Origin: Wylensekiella montiformis | GTDB lineage: Bacteria; Bacillota; Negativicutes; Selenomonadales; Selenomonadaceae | Reading direction: 5' to 3' | NCBI RefSeq assembly: GCF_009697385.1 | Contig: NZ_VUNL01000001.1 | Span: 62,001 to 126,000, forward strand | Length of the DNA stretch: 64,000 nucleotides | In this document: positions 1 through 9,247 of the stretch, piece after piece | How the letters are laid out: each line of letters opens with the position of its first letter | Numbering within the stretch: position 1 is the first letter of the stretch | Notes under the pieces: generated by a model | Seen by the model: the letters and a program-made list of their open reading frames with translations, nothing else | Database searches by the model: none | What the model was told of the DNA's origin: nothing | Made by a program: the position numbers and the translations under genes

Positions 1-1874
1 CGCAGACGCGGCTTAATGAGAGAGTGCTCGAACTCACGATAGGATACGACCGGCATCTCTTTCTCCTGATCGAAGGTGACAATCGTCGTCTGCATGAAAT
101 GCTTGTCATCACGCTCCATGAATACGAGATCGCCCTTTTCGTCCATGGCACGGCCCGTCTTTTCATCATAATGGAACGAACCGCATTTATCCGTTACACG
201 TTTCTTGAGGTCTTCATCCATCTTGTTCCAGTCGTTCTCCAGAATGATCTTGGCATGAGCGCCGCGGCTTTCATCACGCTGCAGAGCGGACTGGGTGATC
301 GCCATCGCATAGATGATCATATTGCGGAGCTGGCGAACAAACATGGCTTCCTGATTTGCCCAAGCGCCATGATCCGTAACACCGATATCATCCCAGCGCT
401 TCAGAATGCCCTTGAGTTCTTCCATACATTCCTTCAGGCCATTGTTGTCGCGCTCAACGGAAACATATTTATACATGATGTCGCCCAGCTCATGATGCAG
501 CTTATGTGCATTCTCCGAGCCATTCATATTGCGGATCTTGTCGAACTCCGCTACGCACTCCTTGCGAGCTGCTTCAAGCTCCGCCTCAGTCAGCGCATCG
601 CCGAGCTTGCCGCTGCGGGCCAGTTTCAGCGACTCCGGACCGGAAATTGTGCCGGAATAAGCGGCCGACAGCAGGGAGTTCGCGCCCAGGCGATTCGCAC
701 CATGATACTGATAATCGCACTCGCCCGAAGCCATAAGACCCGGAATATTCGTATGATGCTCGCGGTCAACCCAGATACCGCCCATCGAGTAGTGAATGGA
801 CGGGAAGATCTCCATAGGAACCTTCCGCGGATCCTGTCCGACAAAGTCGCCGTACATCTCAAGAATACCGCCGAGCTTGCGCTCCAAATAATCAGCCGGG
901 ATATGAGACAGATCGAGGTACACCCGGTTCGGATTATGCATGCCGAGCCCCATGTGAACAACGACCTTATAAATGGCCCGGGAAGCGACATCACGCGGTA
1001 CGAGGTTTCCGTATGCCGGATACATATCCTCAAGGAAATACCAGCGCTCTTTCTCATGCGTCTCCGGATTTTCACGGTAAACCCATACACGTCCGCCTTC
1101 GCCGCGGCATGCCTCCGACATCAGGCGGTTTTTGTCCGTACCCGGGATCGCCGTCGGATGAATCTGCAGGAACTCCGGATTGCCGAGCTCTGCGCCCTGC
1201 TGATACACAGCCGATACTGCCGAGCCGTTGCAGATCGTGGACGCCGTGCAGCGGCCATATACCTGACCAGGGCCGCCTGTCGCCAGAATGACGACATCCG
1301 CCGGGAAGGAAACGATCTCGTTGGAGTTCATATTCTGTGCGACGATTCCGCGGCAGACACCGTCTTTATTCTTGATGATCCGGATGAATTCCCAGAACTC
1401 ATACTTCTTGACGCCGCCCTTGACTTCCCAGCGGCGAACCTGCTCGTCCAGTGCATAGAGAAGCTGCTGGCCAGTCGTAGAACCGGCAAATACCGTGCGC
1501 TTATTCTTCTGACCGCCGAAATTGCGCAGATCCAGCACGCCTTCTGCCGTGCGGGTGAACGGCACGCCCATCCGGTCAAACATCTTGATGAGCTTCGGCG
1601 CTGCTTCGACCATGCCCTTTACCGCGAGCTGATCGGCCAGGAAGTCGCCGCCATATACCGTATCGTCGAAGTGCTCGTAGATGGAATCATGCTCGCCCTT
1701 CGTATCCATGCAGGCGTTGATGCCGCCCTGCGCGCACAGGGAATGTGAACGCTTGACCGGGCAGTACGAGAACAGATCTACCTTTCCGCCGCCCTCGCAG
1801 ATCTTCAGCGTAGCCATGAGGCCGGAAAGGCCGCCGCCTACGACAATAATCTTATTTTCTGGTTTATTAGCCAT
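1..1874 (-). CDS. sdhA: Succinate dehydrogenase/fumarate reductase flavoprotein subunit (partial)
   Basis: Open frame of about 624 codons from an ATG at 1874 that runs off the left edge, so the C-terminus is missing. The translation opens with a Rossmann dinucleotide motif GGGLSGL (residues 13-19), then the SHSLCAQGG segment whose His44 is the usual covalent FAD site, and carries the HPTAIPGTDKNRLMSEA segment of the dicarboxylate site with a downstream RGEGG loop. Length and motifs fit the family in which succinate and fumarate are interconverted on the cytoplasmic face of the membrane. AAAGGAG lies 8 bases before the start. It follows sdhC by 40 bases in an operon with fumarase, so in an anaerobe it probably works as fumarate reductase. 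The iron-sulfur subunit should lie just outside the window. Confidence 0.95.
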   Translation of the reverse strand, partial: MANKPENKIIVVGGGLSGLMATLKICEGGGKVDLFSYCPVKRSHSLCAQGGINACMDTKGEHDSIYEHFDDTVYGGDFLADQLAVKGMVEAAPKLIKMFDRMGVPFTRTAEGVLDLRNFGGQKNKRTVFAGSTTGQQLLYALDEQVRRWEVKGGVKKYEFWEFIRIIKNKDGVCRGIVAQNMNSNEIVSFPADVVILATGGPGQVYGRCTASTICNGSAVSAVYQQGAELGNPEFLQIHPTAIPGTDKNRLMSEACRGEGGRVWVYRENPETHEKERWYFLEDMYPAYGNLVPRDVASRAIYKVVVHMGLGMHNPNRVYLDLSHIPADYLERKLGGILEMYGDFVGQDPRKVPMEIFPSIHYSMGGIWVDREHHTNIPGLMASGECDYQYHGANRLGANSLLSAAYSGTISGPESLKLARSGKLGDALTEAELEAARKECVAEFDKIRNMNGSENAHKLHHELGDIMYKYVSVERDNNGLKECMEELKGILKRWDDIGVTDHGAWANQEAMFVRQLRNMIIYAMAITQSALQRDESRGAHAKIILENDWNKMDEDLKKRVTDKCGSFHYDEKTGRAMDEKGDLVFMERDDKHFMQTTIVTFDQEKEMPVVSYREFEHSLIKPRL

Positions 1875-1914
1875 TGATATTCTCCTTTACTTGCTGCTGA
1901 CAGTATCCACTGTC

Positions 1915-2541
1915 TTACATTACGAAGTAGCTGCCCATGAAAGCAAGGGTAATGAGGCAGAGAACGGCACAGAGGGCCATGCTCAAAACGCTGATGACAT
2001 TCTGGATGCGCGGCCCTTTGGCAATGCCCCAGGTCATGCAGAACGTCGTGATACCATTGCAGAAATGGAAGATCGCGGCAAACATGCCGAGGATGTAGAG
2101 CACGGCAACGATCGGATGGCCGGTGAAGTAGCTCTGAAGCAGTTCGTAGGAAATCGGCGTACCCGTGATGCCCTTCGTAAAGATGCGCAGATAGAACACA
2201 TGCCAGATCAGGAATACCAGGAGGAACCAGGCGGTCCAGCGCTGGAGAGCAAACTGCCAGTTGCGGATGTAGCCGAAACGGCCCGGATTGTTATTCGCCT
2301 GAAGGGCGATATAGACACCATAGATGGCATGGAACAGCAGCGGAATAGCAATCCCGCAGATCTCCAGCATAAGGAAGATCGGTTTCGGGATAAGCTCCAT
2401 CATAGCCAGCGATCCATTGAGTGCCGGAGCGCCGCCAAGGGCCATCGAGTTCGTGAAGATATGTTCGAAAAGAACCATCCCCAGAGCCAGGAGACCCACT
2501 AAAGAATGCAGACGACGCAGATAAAAAGTTGTGTGAAACAT
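1915..2541 (-). CDS. sdhC: Succinate dehydrogenase/fumarate reductase cytochrome b558 subunit
   Basis: A 208-residue membrane protein with about five hydrophobic helices, fitting the single-subunit di-heme cytochrome b558 anchor of Bacillus-type complex II. Candidate heme ligands are the histidines in RRLHSL, FEHIF, LFHAIYG and LIWHVFYL. It would anchor the flavoprotein and iron-sulfur subunits and exchange electrons with quinone. The frame is open 51 bases further upstream, but the ATG at 2541 is preceded by an AGGAGG 8 bases away and gives the usual MFHTTFYLRRLHS start, so I use it. It is followed at once by the flavoprotein gene and preceded by the fumarase genes. Confidence 0.93.
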   Translation of the reverse strand: MFHTTFYLRRLHSLVGLLALGMVLFEHIFTNSMALGGAPALNGSLAMMELIPKPIFLMLEICGIAIPLLFHAIYGVYIALQANNNPGRFGYIRNWQFALQRWTAWFLLVFLIWHVFYLRIFTKGITGTPISYELLQSYFTGHPIVAVLYILGMFAAIFHFCNGITTFCMTWGIAKGPRIQNVISVLSMALCAVLCLITLAFMGSYFVM

Positions 2542-2624
2542 TCTAAACCTCCTAAAATAATGCCGGGAAACAGCCGCCCCCGGAAAGAACATCCCGAAAG
2601 CGGCCCTGTTTCCCTGAAAAATGA

Positions 2625-3191
2625 TCAGTAGCCTTTCAGCGTACGATACTTGGCCTGATTCGTCTCATAAAGATTGTTGCCCTCGCAGTCAATGACAACG
2701 ATCGCCGGGAAGTCCTCTACGGTCAGACGGGCCAGCGCCTCAGGGCCGAGCTCGGAATAAGCGAGGACTTCATACTTCTTGACGGATTTCGCGATCAGAG
2801 CTGCCGCGCCGCCGACAGCTGCAAAATAAGTAACGCCATTCTTTTTCATGGACTCAACCACTTCTTTCGAACGCGAGCCCTTGCCGATCATTCCCTTGAT
2901 GCCCTGATCCAGCATAGTCGGCGTATAAGCATCCATACGGCCGGAAGTCGTCGGGCCGCAGGAGCCGATCGGATCGCCCGGCTTTGCCGGCGTCGGACCG
3001 AGGTAGTAAACCATCTTGTTCTGCCAGTCGATCGGCAGCTTTTCACCGTTGGCCAGCGCTTCACACATTTTTTTATGCGCCGCATCGCGGGCTGCATAAA
3101 TTTCTCCTGTAATGAGCACGCTGTCACCGATCTTCAATTTCCGGGAATCTTCTTCTGTAAATGGGGTATGAATACGAATAGGTTCTGCCAT
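2625..3191 (-). CDS. Fumarate hydratase class I, beta subunit (C-terminal domain protein)
   Basis: 188 residues matching the beta half of two-subunit iron-sulfur hydro-lyases (fumarase/L-tartrate dehydratase type). The sequence opens with the swivel-domain pattern (tGDSVLITGEIYAARDAAHK), followed by PIGSCGPTTSGRMD near residues 77-90 and IGKGSR near 103. With the alpha subunit it hydrates fumarate to malate or, in a fermentative fumarate-respiring cell, dehydrates malate to fumarate for the adjacent reductase. AGGAGG sits 11 bases before the ATG. It lies 45 bases after the alpha gene and 84 bases before sdhC. Confidence 0.92.
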   Translation of the reverse strand: MAEPIRIHTPFTEEDSRKLKIGDSVLITGEIYAARDAAHKKMCEALANGEKLPIDWQNKMVYYLGPTPAKPGDPIGSCGPTTSGRMDAYTPTMLDQGIKGMIGKGSRSKEVVESMKKNGVTYFAAVGGAAALIAKSVKKYEVLAYSELGPEALARLTVEDFPAIVVIDCEGNNLYETNQAKYRTLKGY

Positions 3192-3235
3192 GATACTCTC
3201 TCCTCCTGATAAATTCTGTTCCGTTTATCTGCGAA

Positions 3236-4078
3236 TCAAAGAACGCGCTGAGCATGACGGCATGCATGGCAGCAGATCGTTACAGCGACCGGCAGGCCGG
3301 CAATGTGCGTCGGGCCCCACTCGATATTGACGCCAAGGCAGGAGGTCGAACCGCCGAGCTGCGGTCCGATACCCGTTTCGTTGATAAGTTCAAGGAGTTC
3401 ATCTTCCAGCTTCGCGTACTCAGGCATCGGATTGTGCGAGTCAATCGAACGCGTAAGGGCGATCTTGCTCATGACAGCAGCCCGGTCCATCGTGCCGCCG
3501 ATACCAATGCCGACGACCATCGGCGGGCAGGGATTCATGCTGGCATGAAGAATGATTTCCATTACAGCCTTCTTCACACCCTCGACGCCGTCAGCCGGAA
3601 CGAGCATCTTGATTCCGCCCTTATTTTCCGAGCCAAAGCCTTTCGGCTCTACCGTAATCTTGAGCTTGTCGCCCGGAACGATCTTCGTATAAATGACACC
3701 TGGCGTATTATTCTTTGTATTGACACGGTTGAACAGCGGCTCGCCGACAACGGATTTGCGCAGATACCCATCCGTATAGCCCTTGGCAATACCTTCATTG
3801 ACCGCATCTTCCAGAAGGCCGCCAGTGATGTGGAGATCCTGGCCGACTTCAAGGAACACGATCGTCATGCCGGTATCCTGGCAATACGGACGATCTTCAT
3901 CGCGGGCAATCTCCGCATTCTTGATGATCTGATCAAGGACGTTCTGGCCGACCGGCGATTTCTCTGTCTCACGGCCGCGTTTGAGTCCCTCATACACATC
4001 TTTGGGCAGATAGTATGCTGCATCCTTACACATCTGTGCCACAGTCTCCGTGATCTGTTTTGCGTCGAGTTCTCGCAA
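3236..4078 (-). CDS. Fumarate hydratase class I, alpha subunit
   Basis: 280 residues of the iron-sulfur hydro-lyase alpha family. Cysteines at about 66 (PYCQDTG), 184 (NPCPPM) and 247 (STSCLG) are the expected 4Fe-4S ligands. The frame also has an ATG at 4093, but the bases after it form a ribosome site (GGGAGGG) placed 6 bases before a TTG at 4078. The TTG start gives MRELDAKQIT, the typical N-terminus of this family, so I call translation from TTG. First gene of the fumarase-reductase operon with a good promoter at 4124-4152. The tail ends in a Cys/His-rich stretch (TICCHACRHAQRVL). Confidence 0.92.
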   Translation of the reverse strand: MRELDAKQITETVAQMCKDAAYYLPKDVYEGLKRGRETEKSPVGQNVLDQIIKNAEIARDEDRPYCQDTGMTIVFLEVGQDLHITGGLLEDAVNEGIAKGYTDGYLRKSVVGEPLFNRVNTKNNTPGVIYTKIVPGDKLKITVEPKGFGSENKGGIKMLVPADGVEGVKKAVMEIILHASMNPCPPMVVGIGIGGTMDRAAVMSKIALTRSIDSHNPMPEYAKLEDELLELINETGIGPQLGGSTSCLGVNIEWGPTHIAGLPVAVTICCHACRHAQRVL

Positions 4079-4123
4079 AGTAATCCCTCCCATAAATACA
4101 ACTTATCACACATCTGTAGGTTC

Positions 4124-4152
4124 ATCATAGCACATTTTTATATGGCTTTCAA
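4124..4152 (-). promoter_or_regulatory. Sigma-70-type promoter of the fumarase/succinate dehydrogenase operon
   Basis: On the minus strand TTGAAA and TATGAT are separated by 17 bases, and the -10 lies about 45 bases before the TTG start of the fumarase alpha gene. No other start site is apparent before the next genes, so this probably drives fumA-fumB-sdhC-sdhA. Confidence 0.7.
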
Positions 4153-4301
4153 GCGTTTCAAAAAGTGCCGGGAAGCCCCGTAAATAGTGAACTCAGTTCA
4201 CTTTTTTCGCAGGCTGAACCACGCTCATGAAGCCCTGTTGTTTCAATAATATATATTTCCCTTTCCCGTCAAAAATCCTGCCTTTTCCTCACGATTTGGC
4301 G

Positions 4302-4327
4302 AAAAAAAATCGCCGGATTGCTCCGGC
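4302..4327 (-). terminator. Rho-independent terminator of the rph-rdgB-yfcE operon
   Basis: On the minus strand a GCCGGA/TCCGGC stem with a short loop is followed by a run of eight T. It lies 45 bases beyond the stop of the phosphodiesterase gene. The rest of 4153-4371 shows no coding signal. Confidence 0.8.
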
Positions 4328-4371
4328 ATTTATGGTTTCATATCGACGGTATATCACAAAGTGAGACGTAT

Positions 4372-4872
4372 TCAGCACCCCTTAGCACCGGATAAGCGGA
4401 TCAGGCGGCATTCCGGCTGCTGATCCGGCATCAGGGAAACGATCAAAAACGAACCGCGTGCGCTGTCGCGCGGGCGGGCAATGCTGCCGGGATTCAGAAC
4501 GGTAATCTCTCCCGGTGAACAGTCCGCAACATGAGTATGACCATAAACGGCAAGATCCGCACCCTCCGCACGGGCGGCCTCCTGAAGCGCGGCGGTCGAA
4601 AAAGAGACGCCGAAAAGATGTCCATGCGTCAGGAAGATACGATGGCCTTCGATCTCCGCAATCTCAACATCCTGCAGCGAAGAATACGGCCAGTCATTAT
4701 TGCCTGCGACGCGAATCACCGTCTGGCGCGTGACCATGGACAGATACTCTCCATCTCCGGCAATATCCCCCGCAAAAAGCCAGCAGGATACGCCGTCAGC
4801 CGCCGGATGCGCCAGCATCGCATCCAGCGCGCCGGTATTGCCATGGCTGTCGCTTACGATTCCGATCTTCAT
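4372..4872 (-). CDS. yfcE: YfcE/MJ0936-type metallophosphodiesterase
   Basis: 166 residues with the calcineurin-like metal-site series in order: DSHGN (residues 8-12), GD in LFAGDIAGD, GNND, THGHLFGV and GHTH. This size and motif set belongs to the small YfcE family, cytoplasmic metal-dependent phosphodiesterases whose natural substrate is mostly unknown. The ATG at 4872 has GGAGGAG 8 bases upstream; a longer upstream frame lacks a better start and runs antiparallel into rdgB. The start overlaps the stop of rdgB by four bases, so the two are translationally coupled, as is common in Firmicutes. Confidence 0.9.
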   Translation of the reverse strand: MKIGIVSDSHGNTGALDAMLAHPAADGVSCWLFAGDIAGDGEYLSMVTRQTVIRVAGNNDWPYSSLQDVEIAEIEGHRIFLTHGHLFGVSFSTAALQEAARAEGADLAVYGHTHVADCSPGEITVLNPGSIARPRDSARGSFLIVSLMPDQQPECRLIRLSGAKGC

Positions 4873-5474
4873 CTGATATACTCCTCCAATCGGGCAGCCA
4901 TCTGCCGCACGGCCATTCCGCGATGACTGATGCGGTCTTTTTCTTCCGGCGTCAGCTCCGCCATGGTACGGCTTGGATAGGCCTCCGGATAAAAATAGGG
5001 ATCGTAGCCAAAGCCATTCGTTCCTCTGCCTGCACACTTTACCCTGCCGTCGCATCGCCCATTCGTCAAAAACTGCGTGCCGTCCGTATCGACAAACGCC
5101 AGAACGCAGCGATAATCGGCCGCCGATTCCGCTGCACCGGCCCGTTCCAGCTCAGCGAGCATTTTCTGGTTGTTTGTCGCGTCATCCGCATGAAATCCTG
5201 CAAACCGCGCGGAATGAATCCCCGGCGCACCGCCCAGCACATCGATCTCCAGGCCGGAATCATCCGCCAGACAGGCACAGCCGGTCTGTTCCCGGTAAAA
5301 CTTCGCCTTGATCAGCGCATTCTCCGCAAAGGTACCGCCATCCTCCACCGCGTCCGGCAGCGGTCCGAAATCAGACAGAGAGACAAGTTCGACCGGAAGT
5401 CCGGAAAAAGCATCCATCAGCTCCCGAATCTTCCCCTTATTTTTCGTAGCGATCACGATTTTCTTCAAGCTCAT
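4869..5474 (-). CDS. rdgB: XTP/dITP diphosphatase (RdgB/HAM1)
   Basis: 201 residues starting MSLKKIVIATKNKGKIRE, with the Ham1 signatures FAENALIKA and LADDSGLEID plus HSARFAG. The enzyme hydrolyses non-canonical purine triphosphates (XTP, dITP, ITP) to monophosphates and keeps them out of DNA and RNA. The ATG at 5474 is preceded by GGAAGGATAAGG; a GTG one codon earlier is possible. It sits 4 bases after rph and overlaps yfcE, giving the conserved rph-rdgB-yfcE order seen in many Firmicutes. Confidence 0.95.
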   Translation of the reverse strand: MSLKKIVIATKNKGKIRELMDAFSGLPVELVSLSDFGPLPDAVEDGGTFAENALIKAKFYREQTGCACLADDSGLEIDVLGGAPGIHSARFAGFHADDATNNQKMLAELERAGAAESAADYRCVLAFVDTDGTQFLTNGRCDGRVKCAGRGTNGFGYDPYFYPEAYPSRTMAELTPEEKDRISHRGMAVRQMAARLEEYIR

Positions 5475-5478
5475 CACC

Positions 5479-6225
5479 TTATCCTTCCCGACCGACCAGC
5501 CAAACCAGTTCTCCGCCGAGCACGTCCTTTTGATAGGAAATCAATTCCCGGCACCCCTGCTCGCCAAGCTGCAACAGCTGATTCAGCTCCGCCCGGGAAA
5601 AAGGCCGCCCTTCTCCTGTCCCCTGCACTTCCACAAAGTTCCCAGCGCCAGTCATGGCGACATTCATATCCACAATGGCCTGAGAATCCTCCTCATAGCA
5701 CAGATCCAGCGCGGGATCACCGCATGCGCGGATTCCGACGCTGACGGCCGAGACAAAATCCCGAACCGGAAAGATCCCGCCTTTTTCATAGAACGTGGCA
5801 CAGGCCTCTACCAATGCCACAAAAGCGCCCGTAACCGACGCGGTACGCGTACCACCGTCGGCCTGAATCACATCACAGTCGATCATGATGGTCCTCTCGC
5901 CAATGGCTTTCGTATCGAATACCGACCGCAGGCTGCGCCCGATCAGGCGTTCAATCTCCTGCGTACGGCCGGACTGTCTGCCCCGTACAGCCTCGCGCTG
6001 CGATCTTGTTCCCGTGGCACTCGGAAGCAGGGAATATTCCGCCGCGATCCATCCCTCGCCGGTTCCACGCAGGAAAAAAGGAACGCGATCTTCAATCGAT
6101 GCCGCACAGATCACCTTGGTGTTTCCCATCTCAATGAGCACCGACCCTGCCGGATATTTTTGAAAATGGCGGTGAATCCGATACGGTCGAAGCTGATCCG
6201 CCCTGCGCCGGTCTTTTCGTTCCAT
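5479..6225 (-). CDS. rph: Ribonuclease PH
   Basis: About 248 residues, close to the family length of about 240. It has the N-terminal [12 protein letters not shown], the phosphate-site region [23 protein letters not shown], and [20 protein letters not shown], all typical of RNase PH, the phosphate-dependent 3'-5' exonuclease that trims tRNA 3' ends. The ATG at 6225 has AAAGGGG 7 bases upstream and gives the family N-terminus; nine extra upstream codons in frame are unlikely to be used. First of the rph-rdgB-yfcE operon. Confidence 0.95.
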   Translation of the reverse strand: MERKDRRRADQLRPYRIHRHFQKYPAGSVLIEMGNTKVICAASIEDRVPFFLRGTGEGWIAAEYSLLPSATGTRSQREAVRGRQSGRTQEIERLIGRSLRSVFDTKAIGERTIMIDCDVIQADGGTRTASVTGAFVALVEACATFYEKGGIFPVRDFVSAVSVGIRACGDPALDLCYEEDSQAIVDMNVAMTGAGNFVEVQGTGEGRPFSRAELNQLLQLGEQGCRELISYQKDVLGGELVWLVGREG

Positions 6226-6251
6226 AAAACGTCCCCTTTCTGTAAAGCACA

Positions 6252-6275
6252 AAGCCTTCCCAAACGGGAAGGCTT
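6252..6275 (-). terminator. Stem-loop terminator between the CofE-like gene and rph
   Basis: A perfect 10-bp inverted repeat (AAGCCTTCCC/GGGAAGGCTT, four-base loop) lies between the stop of the 6325 gene and the start of rph. The downstream T run on the minus strand is short and broken (TTTGTGCTTT), so termination may be partial and allow read-through to rph. Confidence 0.55.
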
Positions 6276-6324
6276 AAATTCGGAAAAAACATGGCAGACT
6301 CCTGCCGTTTTTCTTCTGTCTCTG

Positions 6325-6990
6325 TTATCCCTGCTGCTTTTCCTGATACTGCCGATAATGTTTAATGATGCAGATCGGTGTTTTCTGCGAAGCATTGCCG
6401 AACGGATTGTCAATCAGCAGCTTGCGGGCAATCTCGCCATTGACCGGCTCCGTGATGCCAACGACGCGGGAGCGCTTGAGGTCATTGACATCTGCGATCA
6501 TCGCGCCAAAGCACCCCAGACGTTCCTTGATGCGCTTTACGACCTGATCCGGCTCTCCCGGTCCATAAACGATGCACTTATCAAACGGCGGCATCGTTCC
6601 GGTCACATCATCGATCATTGCCGTCTCCTTGCCGCCCCAAACGTAAAACATGCCCGACTTTCCGAACAGCTTGGCAATAAAACCGGCAAACAGCGCGAAA
6701 GCTACGCGCCATTTCCCCTCCACATTCATCAGCGACTGCATGCCATGCGGCGAAGCAAGAGAGCCGTAATCAGGGATAAACCGGCAGCAAAACTGCGCGA
6801 CGCGGGAGATGGTCAAATCTTCCGGATGGACGTAGCGCCCCTGCGTAATCGCCACGACGCTCTCCGCACAGCAGAGCAGGTCGTCAGGACCGATCTTATC
6901 TTTCGTATAACGTTCGATGCAGTCAACGATATCATCCTTTTCGGTCAGGATACGCGTCGGCACGGGAATGAGTTCGGTTTCTTCTTTCAT
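6325..6990 (-). CDS. CofE-like F420-0:gamma-glutamyl ligase family protein
   Basis: 221 residues resembling the CofE fold as found in Firmicutes that make no F420: an N-terminal [29 protein letters not shown] near residue 49, [18 protein letters not shown], and a C-terminal [22 protein letters not shown] see no F420 biosynthesis neighbours, so the substrate is unknown and the ligase name is by family only. The ATG at 6990 lies 14 bases after the stop of the upstream gene, preceded by AAGGAGG. It heads toward rph with a stem-loop between. Confidence 0.7.
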   Translation of the reverse strand: MKEETELIPVPTRILTEKDDIVDCIERYTKDKIGPDDLLCCAESVVAITQGRYVHPEDLTISRVAQFCCRFIPDYGSLASPHGMQSLMNVEGKWRVAFALFAGFIAKLFGKSGMFYVWGGKETAMIDDVTGTMPPFDKCIVYGPGEPDQVVKRIKERLGCFGAMIADVNDLKRSRVVGITEPVNGEIARKLLIDNPFGNASQKTPICIIKHYRQYQEKQQG

Positions 6991-7004
6991 GTTTCGCTGC
7001 CTCC

Positions 7005-7562
7005 TTAATCCTGCACGAGCTGAACATCGGCCAGACGAGCCAGTTCCTCAGCGGGAATGACCAGCCGGACCTTGCGGTAGTGCCACGGCGTACGCCCGGT
7101 TTCCATCCAGATGAAATCCAACGGCAGATCTACCATATGGGAAAGCGCCGTCTTCAGATCCATCCCCTTGCGCGGGGTCAGTTCCAGTTTGGCAAAGAGA
7201 TTCAGCGTATCCTCGCCATGTGCGTCGCCCTTTTTCTGGATCAGCACCGCTTCAAAGTAATCGTCCTCGCGCGGCTCTCCTTCCCGCTCGGCCTTCCCGC
7301 GGACAGCGATACCGTCATACTGCTCATAGGGAAGCTGCGGACGGCAAATCGCATCCATGATCGTCGCACACTGTTTGCCTTCATTATAGAAGCGCAGCTT
7401 CTTGGACAAGACAAGCCGGTTTTCCCCACAGGACTCCACCGTCAACGGCTCGCGGTCATCCACACGGATATCCTCCTTGCCGGCCGCTTCCAAATAAAGA
7501 GCGGCTGCCAAAACGGCCAGGACGATCAGTCCGGCCACAACATATAAGACTGTCACAATCAT
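7005..7562 (-). CDS. Hypothetical membrane-anchored protein
   Basis: 185 residues that I do not recognise. Residues 2-25 form one hydrophobic helix ([23 protein letters not shown]) without a signal-peptidase site, so it is probably an N-terminally anchored protein with its body in one compartment. The soluble part is mixed in charge, with no clear enzymatic motif. The start overlaps the stop of the upstream thioesterase by four bases and the stop lies 14 bases from the CofE-like gene, so it is co-transcribed with both. Confidence 0.65.
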   Translation of the reverse strand: MIVTVLYVVAGLIVLAVLAAALYLEAAGKEDIRVDDREPLTVESCGENRLVLSKKLRFYNEGKQCATIMDAICRPQLPYEQYDGIAVRGKAEREGEPREDDYFEAVLIQKKGDAHGEDTLNLFAKLELTPRKGMDLKTALSHMVDLPLDFIWMETGRTPWHYRKVRLVIPAEELARLADVQLVQD

Positions 7563-8011
7563 TCCTCCTCAACCTCAACCGATTGTTTCTTCGCTGCCTT
7601 TTCCTTCTGCATGGCAGCCTGAAGAATCGTATAATACTTCTCGGGCAGACGGGTGATATGACCGGTATCCCGGCGCGTGAAGACATTCTGCGAATGTCCC
7701 GTCACCATGAGCGTCCCGTCCGCCTTGCGGAATATGCGGTAATCAAAAGCCATCTTGGCCTTGGTCAGAGCCGTAGGCGTCGTCTCGATCAGCACGACAT
7801 CATCAAAATATCCCGGCGACACATATTTGGCGCGCACATCGGTGATCGGAAAAACAAAACCATCCTCCATCAATGCGCCCAGTGTAATGCCGATCGAGCG
7901 GAGATATTCCACCCGCCCCACCTCAAACCAGCGGATATAATTGGAATGATGAACCACGGACATCGCGTCCGTATCATAAAAATTCACATGATGCTCGGTG
8001 ATAACTGGCAT
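7559..8011 (-). CDS. YbgC/4-hydroxybenzoyl-CoA-type acyl-CoA thioesterase
   Basis: 150 residues with the hotdog-fold signature at the N-terminus: VNFYDTDAMSVVHHSNYIRWFE, in which the Asp of YDTD and the HH-N-Y series are the usual catalytic and substrate-positioning residues. Members hydrolyse short or aromatic acyl-CoA or acyl-ACP thioesters in the cytoplasm. I chose the ATG at 8011 because AGGGGGG lies 7 bases upstream and the family N-terminus starts here; the frame is open for 8 more codons. A basic, lysine-rich tail ends the protein. Confidence 0.85.
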   Translation of the reverse strand: MPVITEHHVNFYDTDAMSVVHHSNYIRWFEVGRVEYLRSIGITLGALMEDGFVFPITDVRAKYVSPGYFDDVVLIETTPTALTKAKMAFDYRIFRKADGTLMVTGHSQNVFTRRDTGHITRLPEKYYTILQAAMQKEKAAKKQSVEVEEE

Positions 8012-8105
8012 ACAATCCCCCCTGCCGGACGGCAATCCGAAACCACTTTATGGACACAAAACATACAATGTATAGACTAGAACAATTCCCGCGCAAAGTC
8101 AAGAA

Positions 8106-8885
8106 TCAGATCACATACATCCGATCCAGACGCTGCATATAACGCTGCAGGCGGGCAAGTTCCGCGGCGTCGGTCACTCTGCGCCCCGAATAAAAGTAAT
8201 CCACCGACTGCGGCAGATCTTCCAGCTGTCCGCGTTCGCGCAGGCGACGAACCAGCTCCCGGATCGTCCCCTCATTGCCGTCAATCAGCTGAACATGCGG
8301 CGGCAGAATGCGCCGCATCGTATCTTTAAAGTAATTGAAATGCGTACAGCCCAGCACCAGCGCGGAATAACGGCTGAAATCAAAGGGGGCGAGCTGACGG
8401 CGCAGATACTCCGAAACAGCCGGCGATTCAAACTCCTGCCGCTCGGCAAAATTGACCAGTTCCGGCAGCGGCAGGCGATCCACCAAATGCGCCTTATCGA
8501 CCTTCTCGATCAAAACATCCATCTTTCGTCCCCGGACCGTAATCGGCGTAGCCGTAACGAGCACACGATGCCGGCCATCGAGATCCAGAGCCTTCTTCGC
8601 CGCGGGTTCCATGCCGATAATGGGAATATCGTAACGCCGCCGCATTTCAGCAGCAGCCACAGACGTCGCCGTGTTGCAGGCCGTCACGATTGCCTTGACA
8701 TCCTGCGTCATCAAAAAATCGAATGCTTCGGCGACAAAAGCAAGAACCTGTTCGCGGGTCTTTGTTCCGTACGGAACATGATCCTCATCCGCAAAAAAGA
8801 CAAACTGTTCCCGCGGCAGCACTTTCATGGCATGGTGAAGAACCGAAAGTCCGCCAATTCCGGAATCAAACAATGCGATTTTCAA
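8106..8885 (-). CDS. murI: Glutamate racemase
   Basis: 259 residues with FDSGIGGLSV at residues 6-15 and both catalytic cysteines, Cys70 in ACNTATS and Cys180 in GCTHF. It supplies D-glutamate for peptidoglycan stem peptides. The ATG at 8885 gives the standard MKIALFDSG start. It is a single gene: no neighbour within 70 bases on the same strand, and the tRNA-Ser genes run the other way. Confidence 0.95.
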   Translation of the reverse strand: MKIALFDSGIGGLSVLHHAMKVLPREQFVFFADEDHVPYGTKTREQVLAFVAEAFDFLMTQDVKAIVTACNTATSVAAAEMRRRYDIPIIGMEPAAKKALDLDGRHRVLVTATPITVRGRKMDVLIEKVDKAHLVDRLPLPELVNFAERQEFESPAVSEYLRRQLAPFDFSRYSALVLGCTHFNYFKDTMRRILPPHVQLIDGNEGTIRELVRRLRERGQLEDLPQSVDYFYSGRRVTDAAELARLQRYMQRLDRMYVI

Positions 8886-8959
8886 ATCATTCAGCTCCTA
8901 AAGTATCCCCTGAAATTCTTTCTCGCAATCCATAGCTATTATATCAGCCGCTATTCTGT

Positions 8960-8989
8960 TTGACAAGCAACTCCCCTTCCTGCTATAAT
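8960..8989 (+). promoter_or_regulatory. Promoter of the tRNA-Ser pair
   Basis: Consensus TTGACA and TATAAT separated by 18 bases; the -10 ends 16 bases before the first tRNA-Ser, the short leader typical of tRNA promoters. Confidence 0.85.
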
Positions 8990-9005
8990 ATTACTGTTAT
9001 CTTGC

Positions 9006-9094
<89 letters not shown>

Positions 9095-9097
9095 TTC

Positions 9098-9188
9098 GGA
9101 GTGGTACTCAAGAGGCTGAAGAGGACGGTTTGCTAAATCGTTAGGCTGGGTAACCGGTGCGGAGGTTCGAATCCTCTCCACTCCGCCA
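9098..9188 (+). tRNA. tRNA-Ser (GCT)
   Basis: GGAGTGG/CCACTCC acceptor, encoded CCA, long variable arm, GGTTCGAATCC T arm, anticodon GCT at 9132-9134. Decodes AGC and AGU. Co-transcribed with the preceding tRNA-Ser. Confidence 0.96.
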
Positions 9189-9201
9189 CGCGAACCAATA
9201 C

Positions 9202-9230
9202 AGGACTGCTGTCAGACAGCAGTCCTTTTT
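9202..9230 (+). terminator. Terminator of the tRNA-Ser operon
   Basis: Perfect 11-bp stem (AGGACTGCTGT/ACAGCAGTCCT) with a three-base loop, followed by TTTTT on the plus strand, 14 bases after the second tRNA. Confidence 0.9.
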
Positions 9231-9247
9231 CTTTCCCATCATGCAAA

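Noticed and set aside
24-1748. Long open frame on the plus strand opposite sdhA (574 codons)
   Set aside because: It lacks a ribosome site and any domain; the minus strand encodes a flavoprotein with all motifs. It is a mirror frame of a codon-biased gene.
5308-7008. Long plus-strand frame across rdgB, rph and the CofE-like gene
   Set aside because: It spans three well-supported minus-strand genes and their intergenic terminator; no protein domain is visible.
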